From Cellulomonas palmilytica (lineage in GTDB: Bacteria; Actinomycetota; Actinomycetes; Actinomycetales; Cellulomonadaceae): a stretch of DNA of 64,000 bases. Positions 1 to 11,700 of this stretch are shown here, piece by piece (positions within the stretch are counted from its first letter, which is position 1; each line of letters begins with the position of its first letter). The position numbers were made by a program, and so were the translations under genes. The notes beneath the pieces were generated by a model. That model saw only the letters and a list, made by a program, of their open reading frames with translations, did no database searches and had not been told where the DNA came from. The stretch is taken from the NCBI RefSeq assembly GCF_021590045.1, contig NZ_CP062221.1, positions 1,054,001-1,118,000 on the forward strand, read 5' to 3'.

Positions 1-402
1 TACGTGACCGACGTCGACGGGTTCGACGTCGCCGTGCAGTCCGCGGGCGTCTCCGGCGACGACGGCTTCGCGGCGGCGTACGTCGGCGAGGGCGGGACCC
101 TCTGGGTGCGGACGTCGCGCCGGCCGGCGGGCCAGGTGGAGCCGTGCGCCGACCTGGACGCCTCTGCGGACGTGACGGCGTGCGAGGTGGTGCACGACGA
201 CGTGCACGTGCTGCTCGAGGGCGACGGCGTCGACGCCACGACGCTGCGCGAGGCCGGCGCCGCGGTCCGCCCGGCGCGCGACGGCGAGCTCGCCCAGCTC
301 CTGGCCGAGCTCCCCGCACCGCCGGACGGCGAGCCGGTCGAGCGTGGCGACCTCCCCCCGGGCGACGGCGCCCCCGACAACTCCGGCGGCCAGGGCGGCT
401 GA
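1..402 (+). CDS. C-terminal part of a hypothetical protein (5' end outside window)
   Basis: The reading frame is open from the first base and ends at a TGA at 400-402, giving at least 133 codons. A GTG at position 4 could be a start, but there is no room to see a ribosome binding site, so I treat the gene as truncated by the window edge. The visible protein is acidic and its last 30 residues are rich in Pro, Gly and Asp, which looks like a disordered tail. I do not recognise a family. It is followed by 352 nt without a gene before clpB, so it is probably a separate transcription unit. Confidence 0.55.
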   Translation, partial: YVTDVDGFDVAVQSAGVSGDDGFAAAYVGEGGTLWVRTSRRPAGQVEPCADLDASADVTACEVVHDDVHVLLEGDGVDATTLREAGAAVRPARDGELAQLLAELPAPPDGEPVERGDLPPGDGAPDNSGGQGG

Positions 403-503
403 CCCCCACCCGACCCCACCCCCAGCCACCACCCTCCTCCCCGCCGCGCACGGGACGCCCGCAGCACGATGCGAGGCCGGCTGCCCCTCATATCGACCCC
501 GTC

Positions 504-567
504 GATGCAGGGCTGGATGCAGGATCCGCCGCTGCCTGGCGGCCGGGGCTGCATCGATCCCTGCATC
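504..567. repeat. Four-copy symmetric GATGCAG dyad
   Basis: GATGCAG occurs at 504-510 and 516-522, and its reverse complement CTGCATC at 549-555 and 561-567. Both pairs are 12 nt apart and share one dyad centre at 535.5. The longer arms match at about 17 of 20 positions. The geometry suggests paired protein-binding half-sites or a structured transcript between the upstream gene and clpB. No protein can be assigned from sequence alone. Confidence 0.7.
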
Positions 568-670
568 CAGGGGATGGGGGGGCGCCTGGGCGCCGCGGTG
601 GGTCGGCGGGGGCTCGCGGGGGAGGTGCGGGGGAGGCGCGGCGGGCGGGTGGACCGCGGTAGGCGGGCGG

Positions 671-695
671 AAGTTGAGTGGAATAGACTCAACTT
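671..695. promoter_or_regulatory. HAIR (HspR-binding) operator of clpB
   Basis: A perfect 9-bp inverted repeat, AAGTTGAGT (671-679) and ACTCAACTT (687-695), is separated by 7 nt. Its core TTGAGT-N7-ACTCAA matches the HAIR consensus (CTTGAGT-N7-ACTCAAG) bound by the heat-shock repressor HspR in actinobacteria. It lies 59 nt before the clpB start. Repression by HspR at normal temperature and release on heat shock is inferred from that known system. Confidence 0.88.
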
Positions 696-754
696 TGTCG
701 CGTTGGGATGTGCAGACACATCGACGACGCGCGAGACTCGCGCAGGGAGGTCAC

Positions 755-3343
<2,589 letters not shown>

Positions 3344-3383
3344 CTCGACCACCGCGCCGCGGCGCTGCAGGGAGGAAGGTGGC

Positions 3384-3803
3384 ATGGCTGACGTCGCGGG
3401 ACCCGCGCTGCGCGCGGCGGTGGACGAGCTCGCGCGTGAGCTCGAGGCGTACCTGTGCGCGGGTGCGGAGCGCGAGGCGGTCGTCTGGTCGCCGGACACC
3501 GAGATCACGGTGCGCCTGTCCGCCAGGGGCGACGACGAGATCTGGGTGACAGCGGGCTCAGGGCTGCTGATCCGGTTCGCCGCGGCGTCCGACGGGGACA
3601 TGGGCGACGTCGCCGACGCGGTGCGGCGGATCGTCGCGGGGGAGGCCGTCGAGATGTTCGGCGAGCGTCGTCGCGCGGACGACGGGCCCGCGGCGGCGAC
3701 GGGCTACACGCTGGGCGGCCCGGACCGCGTGTTCGCCGGTGGGCTCGACGCCGAGCAGGCGCGATGGACCGCGCGGATCGGCGGGCCGTTCGCAGCCCGG
3801 TGA
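3384..3803 (+). CDS. Hypothetical protein downstream of clpB
   Basis: This 139-residue protein starts at an ATG preceded by a strong GGAGGAAGG at 3371-3379. It begins 40 nt after the clpB stop in the same direction, so it may be cotranscribed. I see no signal peptide, membrane segment or known motif. The sequence is a mix of short predicted helices and strands with an acidic first half. Two arginine-rich patches lie near residue 95. I do not recognise the family and assign no function. Confidence 0.72.
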   Translation: MADVAGPALRAAVDELARELEAYLCAGAEREAVVWSPDTEITVRLSARGDDEIWVTAGSGLLIRFAAASDGDMGDVADAVRRIVAGEAVEMFGERRRADDGPAAATGYTLGGPDRVFAGGLDAEQARWTARIGGPFAAR

Positions 3804-3826
3804 GGTGTTCGACGTGCTGCCTGACG

Positions 3827-3845
3827 AGCACCCGTGCCGGGTGCT
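3827..3845. terminator. Hairpin between convergent genes
   Basis: AGCACCCG (3827-3834) and CGGGTGCT (3838-3845) form a perfect 8-bp stem with a 3-nt loop between two convergent genes. There is no U-tract, as is common for terminators in high-GC actinobacteria. Confidence 0.5.
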
Positions 3846-3849
3846 GGTG

Positions 3850-4476
3850 TCACACATGGCCGGGGAGGAGCTCGGAGGTGCCGGCGACGAGCGAGCCCGT
3901 CGTCGGAGCCGAGCGCGCCGCGTAGAAGCAGTAGGCGACGCGTCCGCCCTCGTCGTCCCACTGGCTGCTGTGGGGCCACGCGATGTAGTGGCGGTAGCTC
4001 TCCGGGCTCGTCGCCTGCTCGCCCGGCGCGGTGCCGAACGCGTGGTTCGCGTGCATGCACGCCGCCTCGATCTCGGCGAGCTCGGTCCAGTCGGACTCGT
4101 CGAACGGCTCGGTCAGGGCGACGGTGGCGCTCAGCTCCGTGAGGTGCGGCCGCTCGCAGTCGACCTCGTGCAGGTCGGACATGTCGTCGGCGCCAGGAAC
4201 CTCCGTGTAGCACGTCCCGGGCGGCAACCCGAGAGGCAGCGTGAACTCCTCCTCGGCGGTGCCGGCCGTCGGCGAGGGCAGCACGGACAGCTGGCCGTCG
4301 ATCTGCTCGAGCCTGTCCATCGTCGGGAGCAGGGCGAAGCCCACCATGACGGAACCGGCCACCGCGAGGACGGCGACGAGGATGAGCCGCGTGCGCACGC
4401 CGCGGAGACGCCGCCTCTGCGCATCGGTGAGGTTGTCGGTCAGGCCGTCGGGCCACGGGGTCCGGTCTGTGAGCAT
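3850..4476 (-). CDS. Membrane-anchored protein with septum-formation-like domain
   Basis: This 208-residue protein has a basic N-terminal region, one membrane segment (about residues 31-53) and an extracytoplasmic domain. That domain starts with a Gly-Thr-Cys-Tyr motif and continues with a Val-Asp-Cys-X3-His pattern, the signature of the 'septum formation' family of small actinobacterial proteins. Two further Cys residues probably form disulfides. The ATG at 4476 is favoured because TACGGT lies 8 nt upstream as a leaderless -10 box. An in-frame ATG at 4497 would add seven residues. The family's function is poorly known. A second member lies at 5642-6277. Confidence 0.7.
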   Translation of the reverse strand: MLTDRTPWPDGLTDNLTDAQRRRLRGVRTRLILVAVLAVAGSVMVGFALLPTMDRLEQIDGQLSVLPSPTAGTAEEEFTLPLGLPPGTCYTEVPGADDMSDLHEVDCERPHLTELSATVALTEPFDESDWTELAEIEAACMHANHAFGTAPGEQATSPESYRHYIAWPHSSQWDDEGGRVAYCFYAARSAPTTGSLVAGTSELLPGHV

Positions 4477-4593
4477 GACGCAGGACCGTAGCGACATGAC
4501 GACCGGGTCGTCCCGAGTTCTCCACAGGGGGTGCCGCGCGGCACGCCGGTGGCGGCCGCACCGACCACGTCGTGAGCGTGCCAGAGTGTGCGC

Positions 4594-5637
4594 GTGACGC
4601 TGCTGCTGCCCGAGCCCCGGTTCCCCGACCCGTCCGACGCGCCGAGCCTGCGCTGGGGCGTGATCGCCCCGGGCTGGATCGCGGGGCACTTCGTCGGGTC
4701 GCTGCGCCGGAACACCGGGCAGCGCGTGGTGGCGGTCGCGAGCCGGGACCAGGCTCGCGCGCAGGCGTTCGCCGACGAGCACGGGGTCGAGCGAGCACTG
4801 TCGTCGTACGACGCGCTCGTCAACGATCCCGAGGTCGACGTCGTGTACGTCGCGAGCCCGCACAGCCACCACGTGGACCAGGCGCTCGCGGCGATCGCGG
4901 CGGGCAAGCACGTGCTCGTCGAGAAGCCCATGGCGCGCAACGCGGCCGAGGCGCGGCTCATCGTGGACGCCGCGCGCGCGGCGGGCGTGCTCGCGATGGA
5001 GGCGATGTGGACGCGGTACCTGCCGCACGTGGACGTGCTGCGTCAGGTCCTGGAGAGCGGGACGATCGGCCGGCCGCGCTGGGTGACGGGGTCGTTCGCG
5101 ACGCGGACCGAGGTGCCGGACGACCACCGGCTGATGGACCCGGCGCTCGCGGGCGGCGTGCTGCTCGACATCGGCATCTACCCGCTGTCGTTCGCGTCGT
5201 TCGTCGCGACGACGGTGGGTCTGCCCGCGACGCCCACGGACCTGCAGGTCATGGGCTCGCTCGCGCGCACGGGCGTCGACGAGCAGGTCGCGCTGCAGGT
5301 CGCGTACCCGGGGCTGCAGGCGCAGCTGTTCACGTCGATGCTGACGCCTGCCGACGACGAGGCGCGCGTGCACGGCGAGGCGGGCTGGGTCACCACGGGT
5401 CCGCGGTTCCGCGGGCCGTCGAGCGTGACGCTGCACGTGGGCGACGAGGCCGCGACGTGGGACGACAACCGCGTCGAGGAGCTCGACGGCCTGTGCTTCC
5501 AGGCCGCGGCGCTCGCGCGCTACGTCGCGGAGGGGCGCACGGAGTCGCCGCTGCACCCGCTCGACGAGGTGCTCACGGTGCTGGAGACGGCCGACGAGGT
5601 GCGTCGCAGGCTCGGGGTCGTCTACCCCGGGGAGTGA
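4594..5637 (+). CDS. Gfo/Idh/MocA family NAD(P)-dependent oxidoreductase
   Basis: The 347-residue product has an N-terminal Rossmann fold (WGVIAPGWIAG, a variant of the GxGxxA loop), the family motif EKPMARN and a C-terminal alpha/beta substrate domain. Members oxidise or reduce sugars and polyols. The substrate cannot be read from sequence. The GTG at 4594 is favoured over one at 4588 because CAGAGT then lies exactly 6 nt upstream, matching the leaderless pattern seen elsewhere in the window. It is a paralogue of the gene at 35648-36652, sharing the MEAMWTR segment and an identical YPGE terminus. It converges on the next gene with a 4-nt gap. Confidence 0.9.
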   Translation: MTLLLPEPRFPDPSDAPSLRWGVIAPGWIAGHFVGSLRRNTGQRVVAVASRDQARAQAFADEHGVERALSSYDALVNDPEVDVVYVASPHSHHVDQALAAIAAGKHVLVEKPMARNAAEARLIVDAARAAGVLAMEAMWTRYLPHVDVLRQVLESGTIGRPRWVTGSFATRTEVPDDHRLMDPALAGGVLLDIGIYPLSFASFVATTVGLPATPTDLQVMGSLARTGVDEQVALQVAYPGLQAQLFTSMLTPADDEARVHGEAGWVTTGPRFRGPSSVTLHVGDEAATWDDNRVEELDGLCFQAAALARYVAEGRTESPLHPLDEVLTVLETADEVRRRLGVVYPGE

Positions 5638-5641
5638 CGCG

Positions 5642-6277
5642 TCAGCGGGCTCGCTGCACGCACAGCCCGAGGCGGTCGCCGGCCTTCCAGCCGGCCTCGT
5701 CGGGCGCCCACACGACGTCGAGCGGCTCCCCCGTGCGCGCGTAGTGCTCGTCGTCGAGGCACGCGCGCTCGACGAGCTCGTCGACGACCTGCTGGCCGGG
5801 CCACGCGGAGCCGCCCTGCACGGTGACGCGCGCGCGGACCTCGGCCTCGTGCGGGTCGGAGCAGGGCACGACGACGACCTCGCTCACCGGCCCGTCGGCG
5901 GGCAGGTCGCGGATGCAGTGGCCGCCGCCGAGGCGGTCGACGGTCGTGGTGACGGGCTCGGTGACGTCCGTCGGGATCGTGCGGTCGCGCTCGAACGCCA
6001 CGGCGATCCCCACGCCCAGGGCGAGCACGACGAGCGTGCCGACGGCACCCACTGCGATGCCGGCGACCGCGAGACCACGCCCGCGCGTGCCGTTCGCCCG
6101 CACGGCCCGGAGCGCGGTGATGCCGAACGCCACGGCGAGCAGGCCGAACGTCGGCCACAGCCAGAACAGCAGGGACACGACGAGCGCGGCGACGGCGAAC
6201 TTCTCGACCGGGCGCTGGGTGGCCGCCCACGTCGGGGCGTAGTGCTCGGGCGGGAACGGGTCCGGGGTCTGGCTCAT
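5642..6277 (-). CDS. DUF4190 / septum-formation-like membrane protein
   Basis: The 211-residue protein has a Pro-rich cytoplasmic start, two closely spaced membrane segments (about residues 27-50 and 65-95) of DUF4190 type and an outer domain. The outer domain carries the Cys-containing pattern of the septum-formation family (GGHCIRDLP, then VVVPCSDPHEAEV, then a late CLDDEHYA). Its ATG overlaps the TGA of the exonuclease III gene by 4 nt (ATGA), so the two are translationally coupled. It resembles the protein at 3850-4476 and the two flank an oxidoreductase gene. A role at the septum is only a family label. Confidence 0.78.
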   Translation of the reverse strand: MSQTPDPFPPEHYAPTWAATQRPVEKFAVAALVVSLLFWLWPTFGLLAVAFGITALRAVRANGTRGRGLAVAGIAVGAVGTLVVLALGVGIAVAFERDRTIPTDVTEPVTTTVDRLGGGHCIRDLPADGPVSEVVVVPCSDPHEAEVRARVTVQGGSAWPGQQVVDELVERACLDDEHYARTGEPLDVVWAPDEAGWKAGDRLGLCVQRAR

Positions 6278-7071
6278 GCGTCCTCCGCGAGGTCCAGGAC
6301 CACGGGCACGTGGTCGGAGGCGCCCTTGCCCTTGCGCTCGTCGCGGACGATCGTCACGCCCGTGACCCGCGCCGCGAGGGCCGGGGAGGCGTAGGTGAGG
6401 TCGATGCGCATGCCCTTGTTCTTCGGGAAGCGCAGCTGCTGGTAGTCCCAGTACGTGTAGGTGTGCTCGGCCGGCAGGTGCTCGCGCGACACCTCGGTGT
6501 ACCCGGCGTGGCCGATCGCGGCGAACGCGTCGCGCTCGGCGGGGGTGACGTGGGTGCGGCCCGCGAACCACGCGGGGTCCCACACGTCGGTGTCGAGCGG
6601 CGCGATGTTCCAGTCGCCGACGAGCGCGACCTGCGCGTCGGGGTCGGCGGCGAGCCAGCCGGCAGCGGCGTCGCGCAGCCGCGCGAGCCAGTCGAGCTTG
6701 TACGCGTAGTGCGGGTCGTCGATCGCGCGGCCGTTGGGCACGTACAGGCTCCACACGCGCACGCCGCCGGCGGTCACGCCGATCGCGCGTGCCTCGGCCG
6801 CGGCGGGGTCACCCCAGGTCGGCATGCCGGGGAAGCCGATCTCGACGTCCTCGATGCCGACGCGCGAGACGACGGCGACGCCGTTCCACTGGCTGTACCC
6901 GACGTGCGCGACCTCGTACCCGAGCGCCTCGAACGCCTCGTGCGGGAACTGCTCGTCCTTGCACTTGGTCTCCTGCAGCGCGAGCACGTCGATGCCGGAC
7001 CGCTCGAGGAACGCCACCGCCCGGTCGGTGCGGGCACGGATCGAGTTGATGTTCCAGGTGGCGACGCGCAT
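6274..7071 (-). CDS. xthA: Exodeoxyribonuclease III (AP endonuclease)
   Basis: This 265-residue enzyme of the endonuclease/exonuclease/phosphatase fold cleaves DNA at abasic sites and removes 3' blocks in base excision repair. The expected motifs are present in order: ATWNINSIRAR at the N-terminus, LQETKC (metal-binding Glu), VGDWNIAP (the family's GDxN catalytic motif) and SDHVPV (catalytic His). The ATG at 7071 begins the conserved N-terminus, and TAGCCT lies 7 nt upstream on the minus strand, so translation is probably leaderless. The gene overlaps the downstream membrane-protein gene by 4 nt, which suggests a two-gene operon. Confidence 0.95.
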   Translation of the reverse strand: MRVATWNINSIRARTDRAVAFLERSGIDVLALQETKCKDEQFPHEAFEALGYEVAHVGYSQWNGVAVVSRVGIEDVEIGFPGMPTWGDPAAAEARAIGVTAGGVRVWSLYVPNGRAIDDPHYAYKLDWLARLRDAAAGWLAADPDAQVALVGDWNIAPLDTDVWDPAWFAGRTHVTPAERDAFAAIGHAGYTEVSREHLPAEHTYTYWDYQQLRFPKNKGMRIDLTYASPALAARVTGVTIVRDERKGKGASDHVPVVLDLAEDA

Positions 7072-7078
7072 GCCGCGC

Positions 7079-7084
7079 AGGCTA
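7079..7084 (-). promoter_or_regulatory. -10 box (TAGCCT) of xthA, leaderless type
   Basis: TAGCCT on the minus strand lies 7 nt before the xthA ATG, matching the TANNNT-N6-8-start pattern repeated across the window. Confidence 0.6.
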
Positions 7085-7185
7085 CCGGGCGCGCGTCCGG
7101 TCCGGTCCGGAGGACCCAAGGCCTGGCGTCCGACCGATAGTCCACCTGTAGAGTTTCGGCAGCATCCCCGAAAGGACTGGTCCAC

Positions 7186-8208
7186 ATGCACGTTCGAGCA
7201 GCCGACACCGTCGCGGACCCCGCGGCAGGAGCCTTCGCGCAGGTGCTGCCCGACGCGCCCCCGGGACCCCTCATCGACAGCATCTGGACCGCCGACCCCT
7301 CGGGTCACGTGTGGGACGGCACGCTGTGGATCTACCCCTCGCACGACGAGGACACGGGCGCGGCCGCGGACAACGACGGCAGCCACTACGACATGCGCGA
7401 CTACCACGTGCTGTCGCTCGACTCGATCGACGGCGAGGTCGTCGACCACGGCGTCGCGCTCACGCTCGACCAGGTCCCGTGGGCGGCCCGCCAGCTCTGG
7501 GCGCCCGACGCGGCGCGCCGCGGCGACACGTACTACCTGTACTTCCCGGCCAAGGACCGCGAGGGCGTGTTCCGGATCGGCGTCGCCACGGCCGACCACC
7601 CCGCGGGCCCGTTCACCGCGCAGCCCGAGCCGATCCCCGGCGCCTACAGCATCGACCCCGCCGTGTTCACCGACGACGACGGCTCGTCGTACCTGGTCAC
7701 GGGCGGCATCCTGGGCGGTCAGCTGCAACGCTGGCGCGACGACGTCTACACGGGCGTCGACGCGTACCCGGGTCTCGACGAGCCCGCGCTCGCGCCCCGC
7801 GTCGCGCGCCTGTCCGACGACCTGCTCTCGCTCGCCGAGCCCACGCGTCCGCTCGTGCTCGTCGACGACGAGGGCCGACCGCTCCTGGCCCGCGACCCGA
7901 ACCGGTTCTTCGAGGGTGCGTGGCTGACGAAGGTCGGCGACACGTACGTGTTCATGTACTCGAACGGCGACTCGCACCAGCTGGTGCACGCCACGGGTGA
8001 CTCGCCGTACGGGCCGTTCACGTACCGCGGTGTGCTGCTCGAGCCGGTGATCGGCTGGACGACGCACGGCTCGATCGTCGAGTGGAACGGCGCGTGGTAC
8101 CTGCTGTACCACGACGCCGAGCGCTCGGGTCGTGACCACCTGCGCACGGTCCGCATGGCCCGCCTGGACCTGCGCCCCGACGGCACCTTCGCGACGGTCC
8201 GCCGCTAG
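7186..8208 (+). CDS. Glycoside hydrolase family 43 (arabinofuranosidase/xylosidase type)
   Basis: The 340-residue enzyme has the GH43 five-bladed propeller motifs. A DSIWTADPSG segment supplies the Asp general base, SIDPAVFTDDDG the pKa-modulating Asp, and EGAWLTKVG the Glu acid. It has no signal peptide, so it probably acts in the cytoplasm on imported arabinose- or xylose-containing oligosaccharides. The exact substrate is not decidable from sequence. AAAGGA lies about 10 nt before the ATG. It stands alone, without transporter or regulator genes, and its TAG overlaps the stop codon of the convergent next gene. Confidence 0.88.
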   Translation: MHVRAADTVADPAAGAFAQVLPDAPPGPLIDSIWTADPSGHVWDGTLWIYPSHDEDTGAAADNDGSHYDMRDYHVLSLDSIDGEVVDHGVALTLDQVPWAARQLWAPDAARRGDTYYLYFPAKDREGVFRIGVATADHPAGPFTAQPEPIPGAYSIDPAVFTDDDGSSYLVTGGILGGQLQRWRDDVYTGVDAYPGLDEPALAPRVARLSDDLLSLAEPTRPLVLVDDEGRPLLARDPNRFFEGAWLTKVGDTYVFMYSNGDSHQLVHATGDSPYGPFTYRGVLLEPVIGWTTHGSIVEWNGAWYLLYHDAERSGRDHLRTVRMARLDLRPDGTFATVRR

Positions 8209-8597
8209 ACCTCGGCGTCGGCCGGCTGCTCGTCCGTCGCGTCGGCGCTGCTGTCGGCGTCGGCGGGCGTCTCGGCGGGCGTCTCGGCGGACGCGGCCTC
8301 GGCCGCCTTATCGGCCTGCTCCTGGTCGAAGAGCACGCGCGCGGCCATCATGCTCGCGAGGTCGATGTTCGTCACGGCCTGCCACACGCCGATGAGCAGC
8401 GTGACGAGGCCGATGAGCCCGATGATCGCACCGAGCACCATCGTCGGCACCCCCGCGCTGGTGTCGTAGCCGTCGAGCACGATCGACCGCAGGTTCTGCT
8501 GCTGGCCGGCCAGGTAGATGACGACCCCGAAGATCAGGATGACGACGCCCCACAGGACGGTCCCCGCGGACGGCTTCCACTGGCTCGACCTCATCAT
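8205..8597 (-). CDS. Small two-helix membrane protein
   Basis: The 130-residue protein has two predicted membrane helices (about residues 11-31 and 49-74) and a strongly acidic, Ala/Glu/Asp-rich C-terminal tail of about 45 residues. A GGAGGTC ribosome binding site precedes the ATG at 8597. An ATG one codon further in is equally possible. I do not recognise a functional family. The tail looks disordered and could be a cytoplasmic interaction segment. Confidence 0.75.
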   Translation of the reverse strand: MMRSSQWKPSAGTVLWGVVILIFGVVIYLAGQQQNLRSIVLDGYDTSAGVPTMVLGAIIGLIGLVTLLIGVWQAVTNIDLASMMAARVLFDQEQADKAAEAASAETPAETPADADSSADATDEQPADAEV

Positions 8598-8697
8598 GAC
8601 CTCCGTGACCCCCGGCGGCCCGTCCGCCTGCGCCGACCGTAGTGCGCGGCGGGACCTCGTGGGCCCGGAACCCGGGCTCGACCGGGTGAGATGACGA

Positions 8698-8728
8698 AGG
8701 CCGCCCCGGGGAGGAACCGGGGCGGCCT
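8698..8728 (-). terminator. Terminator of the LAXTG surface-protein gene
   Basis: A perfect 12-bp stem (8698-8709 with 8717-8728) and a 7-nt loop lie just after the stop codon at 8740 on the minus strand. The stem is GC-only in its core, as expected for factor-independent termination in this GC range. Confidence 0.75.
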
Positions 8729-8739
8729 CGTCCGCGTCG

Positions 8740-11700
8740 TCAGACCCGCCGACGCCGCGAGGTGAGCGCCACGACGAGACCGCCCACCAGGAGCAGGCCC
8801 ACGCCGAGCGTCAGGACCCGTCCGGCCGAGGTGCCCGTGACGGCGAGCGCCGGGGTCGGGGTGGTGGTCGGGACCGGCGAGGGGGCGGCGGCTGCGTCCT
8901 CGAGCGCCACGAGCACGCCCGCCGCGACGCTCACGAGCGCGCCGTTCGCGGCCGTCCCGTTGACCTGGAGCGTGTGCTCGCCGAGCGGGACGTCGTCGCC
9001 GATCACCAGCGCCGTGGTGAACGTGCCGTCCGCCTCGACCGTCGTCGTGCCCAGGGACGTGGGCGTCGAGAACAGCCACGAGTCGACGCTCTCGCCGGCC
9101 CGGAAGTCGGCGCCGGTGACGAGCAGCGAGCCGCCGGGGCGCAGGACGAGCCGCCCGGCGGGGTCGAGCGGCTGACGGTGGCCGTCGGCGTCGCGCGCGA
9201 CCAGCCGGAGCGTCACGCCGCCGACCGTGACGGTGCGCACGCCCTCGTCGTCGCCCACCGCGGGCTCGGTCCGTTCGCCGTCGACCCACCCGGCCGTCTC
9301 GCCGGGCGACAGGTGCGGCAGGCCGACCGTGCCGTCCTCGTCGGGCAGCTCGAGCGGCGCGGCGGTCGGCGTGACGGTCTGCGTGGGGCTCGCGGCGCCC
9401 GCTCCGAGCGCGTTGCGTGCGCGCACGCTCACGTCGTACGCGGTGCCGTTGACCAGCCCGGTCACGACGAGCGGCGACGTGTCTGCCACGGTCCACGTGG
9501 TGCCGCCGTCGAGGGAGTAGTCGTACCCGGTGACGGGCAGGCCCCCGGTGACCGCGGGCTCGTCGTACGTGACGGTGACGCTGCGGCTGCCGGCGGTGGC
9601 CGTGACCGCCGGGGCGCCGGGGACGTCCTGGCCGGACAGGTGCAGCGTGAACGTCGTCTGCCCGACGAGCACGTAGCGGTCCTGCGCGGGCCGCGCGACG
9701 ACCGTGACGTCGCCCGTGAGCGCGTGGTCGCCCGGCGCGAGCGGCGTGCGCCCGTGCACGTAGGCCACGCCGTCGACGGCCGGGATCGTCACGACGTCGT
9801 CCGCCGTGCCCGGCAGGTCGGTCGCGGTGGGCGCGAGCGGCGTCACGTGGACCAGGTCGGTGAACGTGAACGTGTGCTCGAGCGTGCCGGTGAGCTCGTG
9901 CTGCGGGGCGGCGGTCGCGACGAGCGTGACCGTGCCCGTCCCGGGGTACGTGCCGGGCGCCAGGACGTCGCCGCCCCGCGTCCACACGACGCCCGGGACG
10001 TCGGGCAGCGTGAACGTGTCGTCGGCGGTGCCGTCGACGTCGTGCCACGTGGGCGCGACGACCGTGACGAGCGTGATGTCCGTGAACACGAGCGTGAACT
10101 GCGTCGCGCCGGACAGTGCGTAACCGGCCGTGGCGGTCGCGGTCACGACGACCGTGCCCGCACCCGGGTAGGTCCCGGCGGGCAGCACGTCGCCGTCGAC
10201 CGAGTACTCGACGCCCGTGGCCGACGGGATGGTGAACGTGTCGTCGGCCGTGCCGTAGTCGTCGACCGACGTGGGCACGGCCGGCGTCACCAGGCGGATG
10301 TCGGTGAACGTGAACGTCCACTGCGACGCGCCCGTGAGCACGTAGCCGGCGGCGGCGGTCGCGGTCACGGTGACCGTGCCGCTGCCCGGGTAGGTCCCGG
10401 CGCCGACCGGCGCTCCGTCGATCGCGTACTGCACGCCGGTGACCTGGGGGATCGTCACGGTGTCGTCGGCGGTCTCCCACGGGTCGGCGAACGTCGGCGC
10501 GGTCGCGGTGGCCGGGCGGACGTCGGTGAACGTGTGCGTCCACGACGACGCCCCGGACAGCTCGTACCCGGCGGTGGCGGTCGCGGTCACGACGACCGTG
10601 CCCGTCGCGGGGTGGGTGCCCGGCGCGACGGGCGAGCCGTCGACGGCGTACTGCACGCCGGTGACCGCGGGGATGGTGAACGTGTCGTCGTCGGTGCCGT
10701 GCTCGTCGTCCCAGGTCGGCTCGTCGGCGGTGACCAGGCGGATGTCGGTGAACGTGTGCGACCACGACGCGGCGCCGGTCAGCTCGTGGCCCGCGGTGGC
10801 GGTCGCGGTGACCGTGACCGAGCCCGCTGCGGGGTACGTGCCGGGCGCCACGGGCTCGTCGTCGACCGCGTACTGCACGCCGGTCACCGACGGGATCGTG
10901 TAGGTGTCGTCGTCCGTGCCGTAGGCGTCGTGCCAGGTCGGCGCGTCCGCGGTGACCAGCCGGACGTCGGTCAGGGTGAACGTCCACGACGACGTGCCGG
11001 TGAGCTCGTGGCCCGCGGTCGCCTCGGCGGTCACGACGACCGTCCCGGTCACCGGGTAGGTGCCCGCGGCGCGCTCGTCGTCGTCCACGAGGTACCGCAC
11101 GCCCGTGACGGACGGGATGGTGAGGGTGTCGTCGGCGGTGCCGTACGTGTCGTGGACCGACGGCGCGGTCGCGCTGACCCGCGTGATGTCGGTGAACGTG
11201 TGCGTGAACCGGTCGGGCCCGACCAGGACGTAGCCCGCGGTCGCGGCCACGTCGACCGTGACCGTGCCGGCGGCGGCGTACGTGCCGGGCGCGAGGGGCG
11301 CACCGTCCAGGGAGTACTGGACGCCGGTGACGGACGGGATCGTGTAGGTGTCGTCGTCCGTGCCGTACGAGTCGTACCAGGTCGGTTCGACCGCGGTCGC
11401 CTGGCGGACGTCCGTGAACGTGTAGGTCCAGGACGCCGGGCCGGTCAGCACGTAGCCCGCGGTCGCGGCCGCGGTGATCGTGGTCGTCCCGGCCGTGCCG
11501 TACGTGACGCCCGGGGTGAGGACCGTCTCGCCGAACAGGTACTGCACGCCGGTGACCGACGGGACGGTGACCGTGTCCTCGGCCGTGCCCCACGTGTCGT
11601 GCCAGGTCGGCTCGGGCGCGGTCACCTGGCGGACGTCGGTGAACGTGTGCGTGAACTGCGACGCGCCGGTGAGCTCGTACGCCGACGACGACGCGGCGGC

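Larger units (their letters stand above)
403..754. other. Intergenic region upstream of clpB
   Basis: This 352-nt stretch holds no credible gene. It contains a symmetric inverted repeat (504-567), the HAIR operator (671-695) and the clpB ribosome binding site (AGGGAGG at 744-750). The remainder is C-rich then G-rich sequence in which I see nothing further. Confidence 0.7.

Noticed and set aside
344-754. An N-terminal extension of ClpB starting at 344
   Set aside because: The extension has no similarity to ClpB, overlaps the HAIR operator and the upstream gene, and a strong ribosome binding site lies before the GTG at 755.
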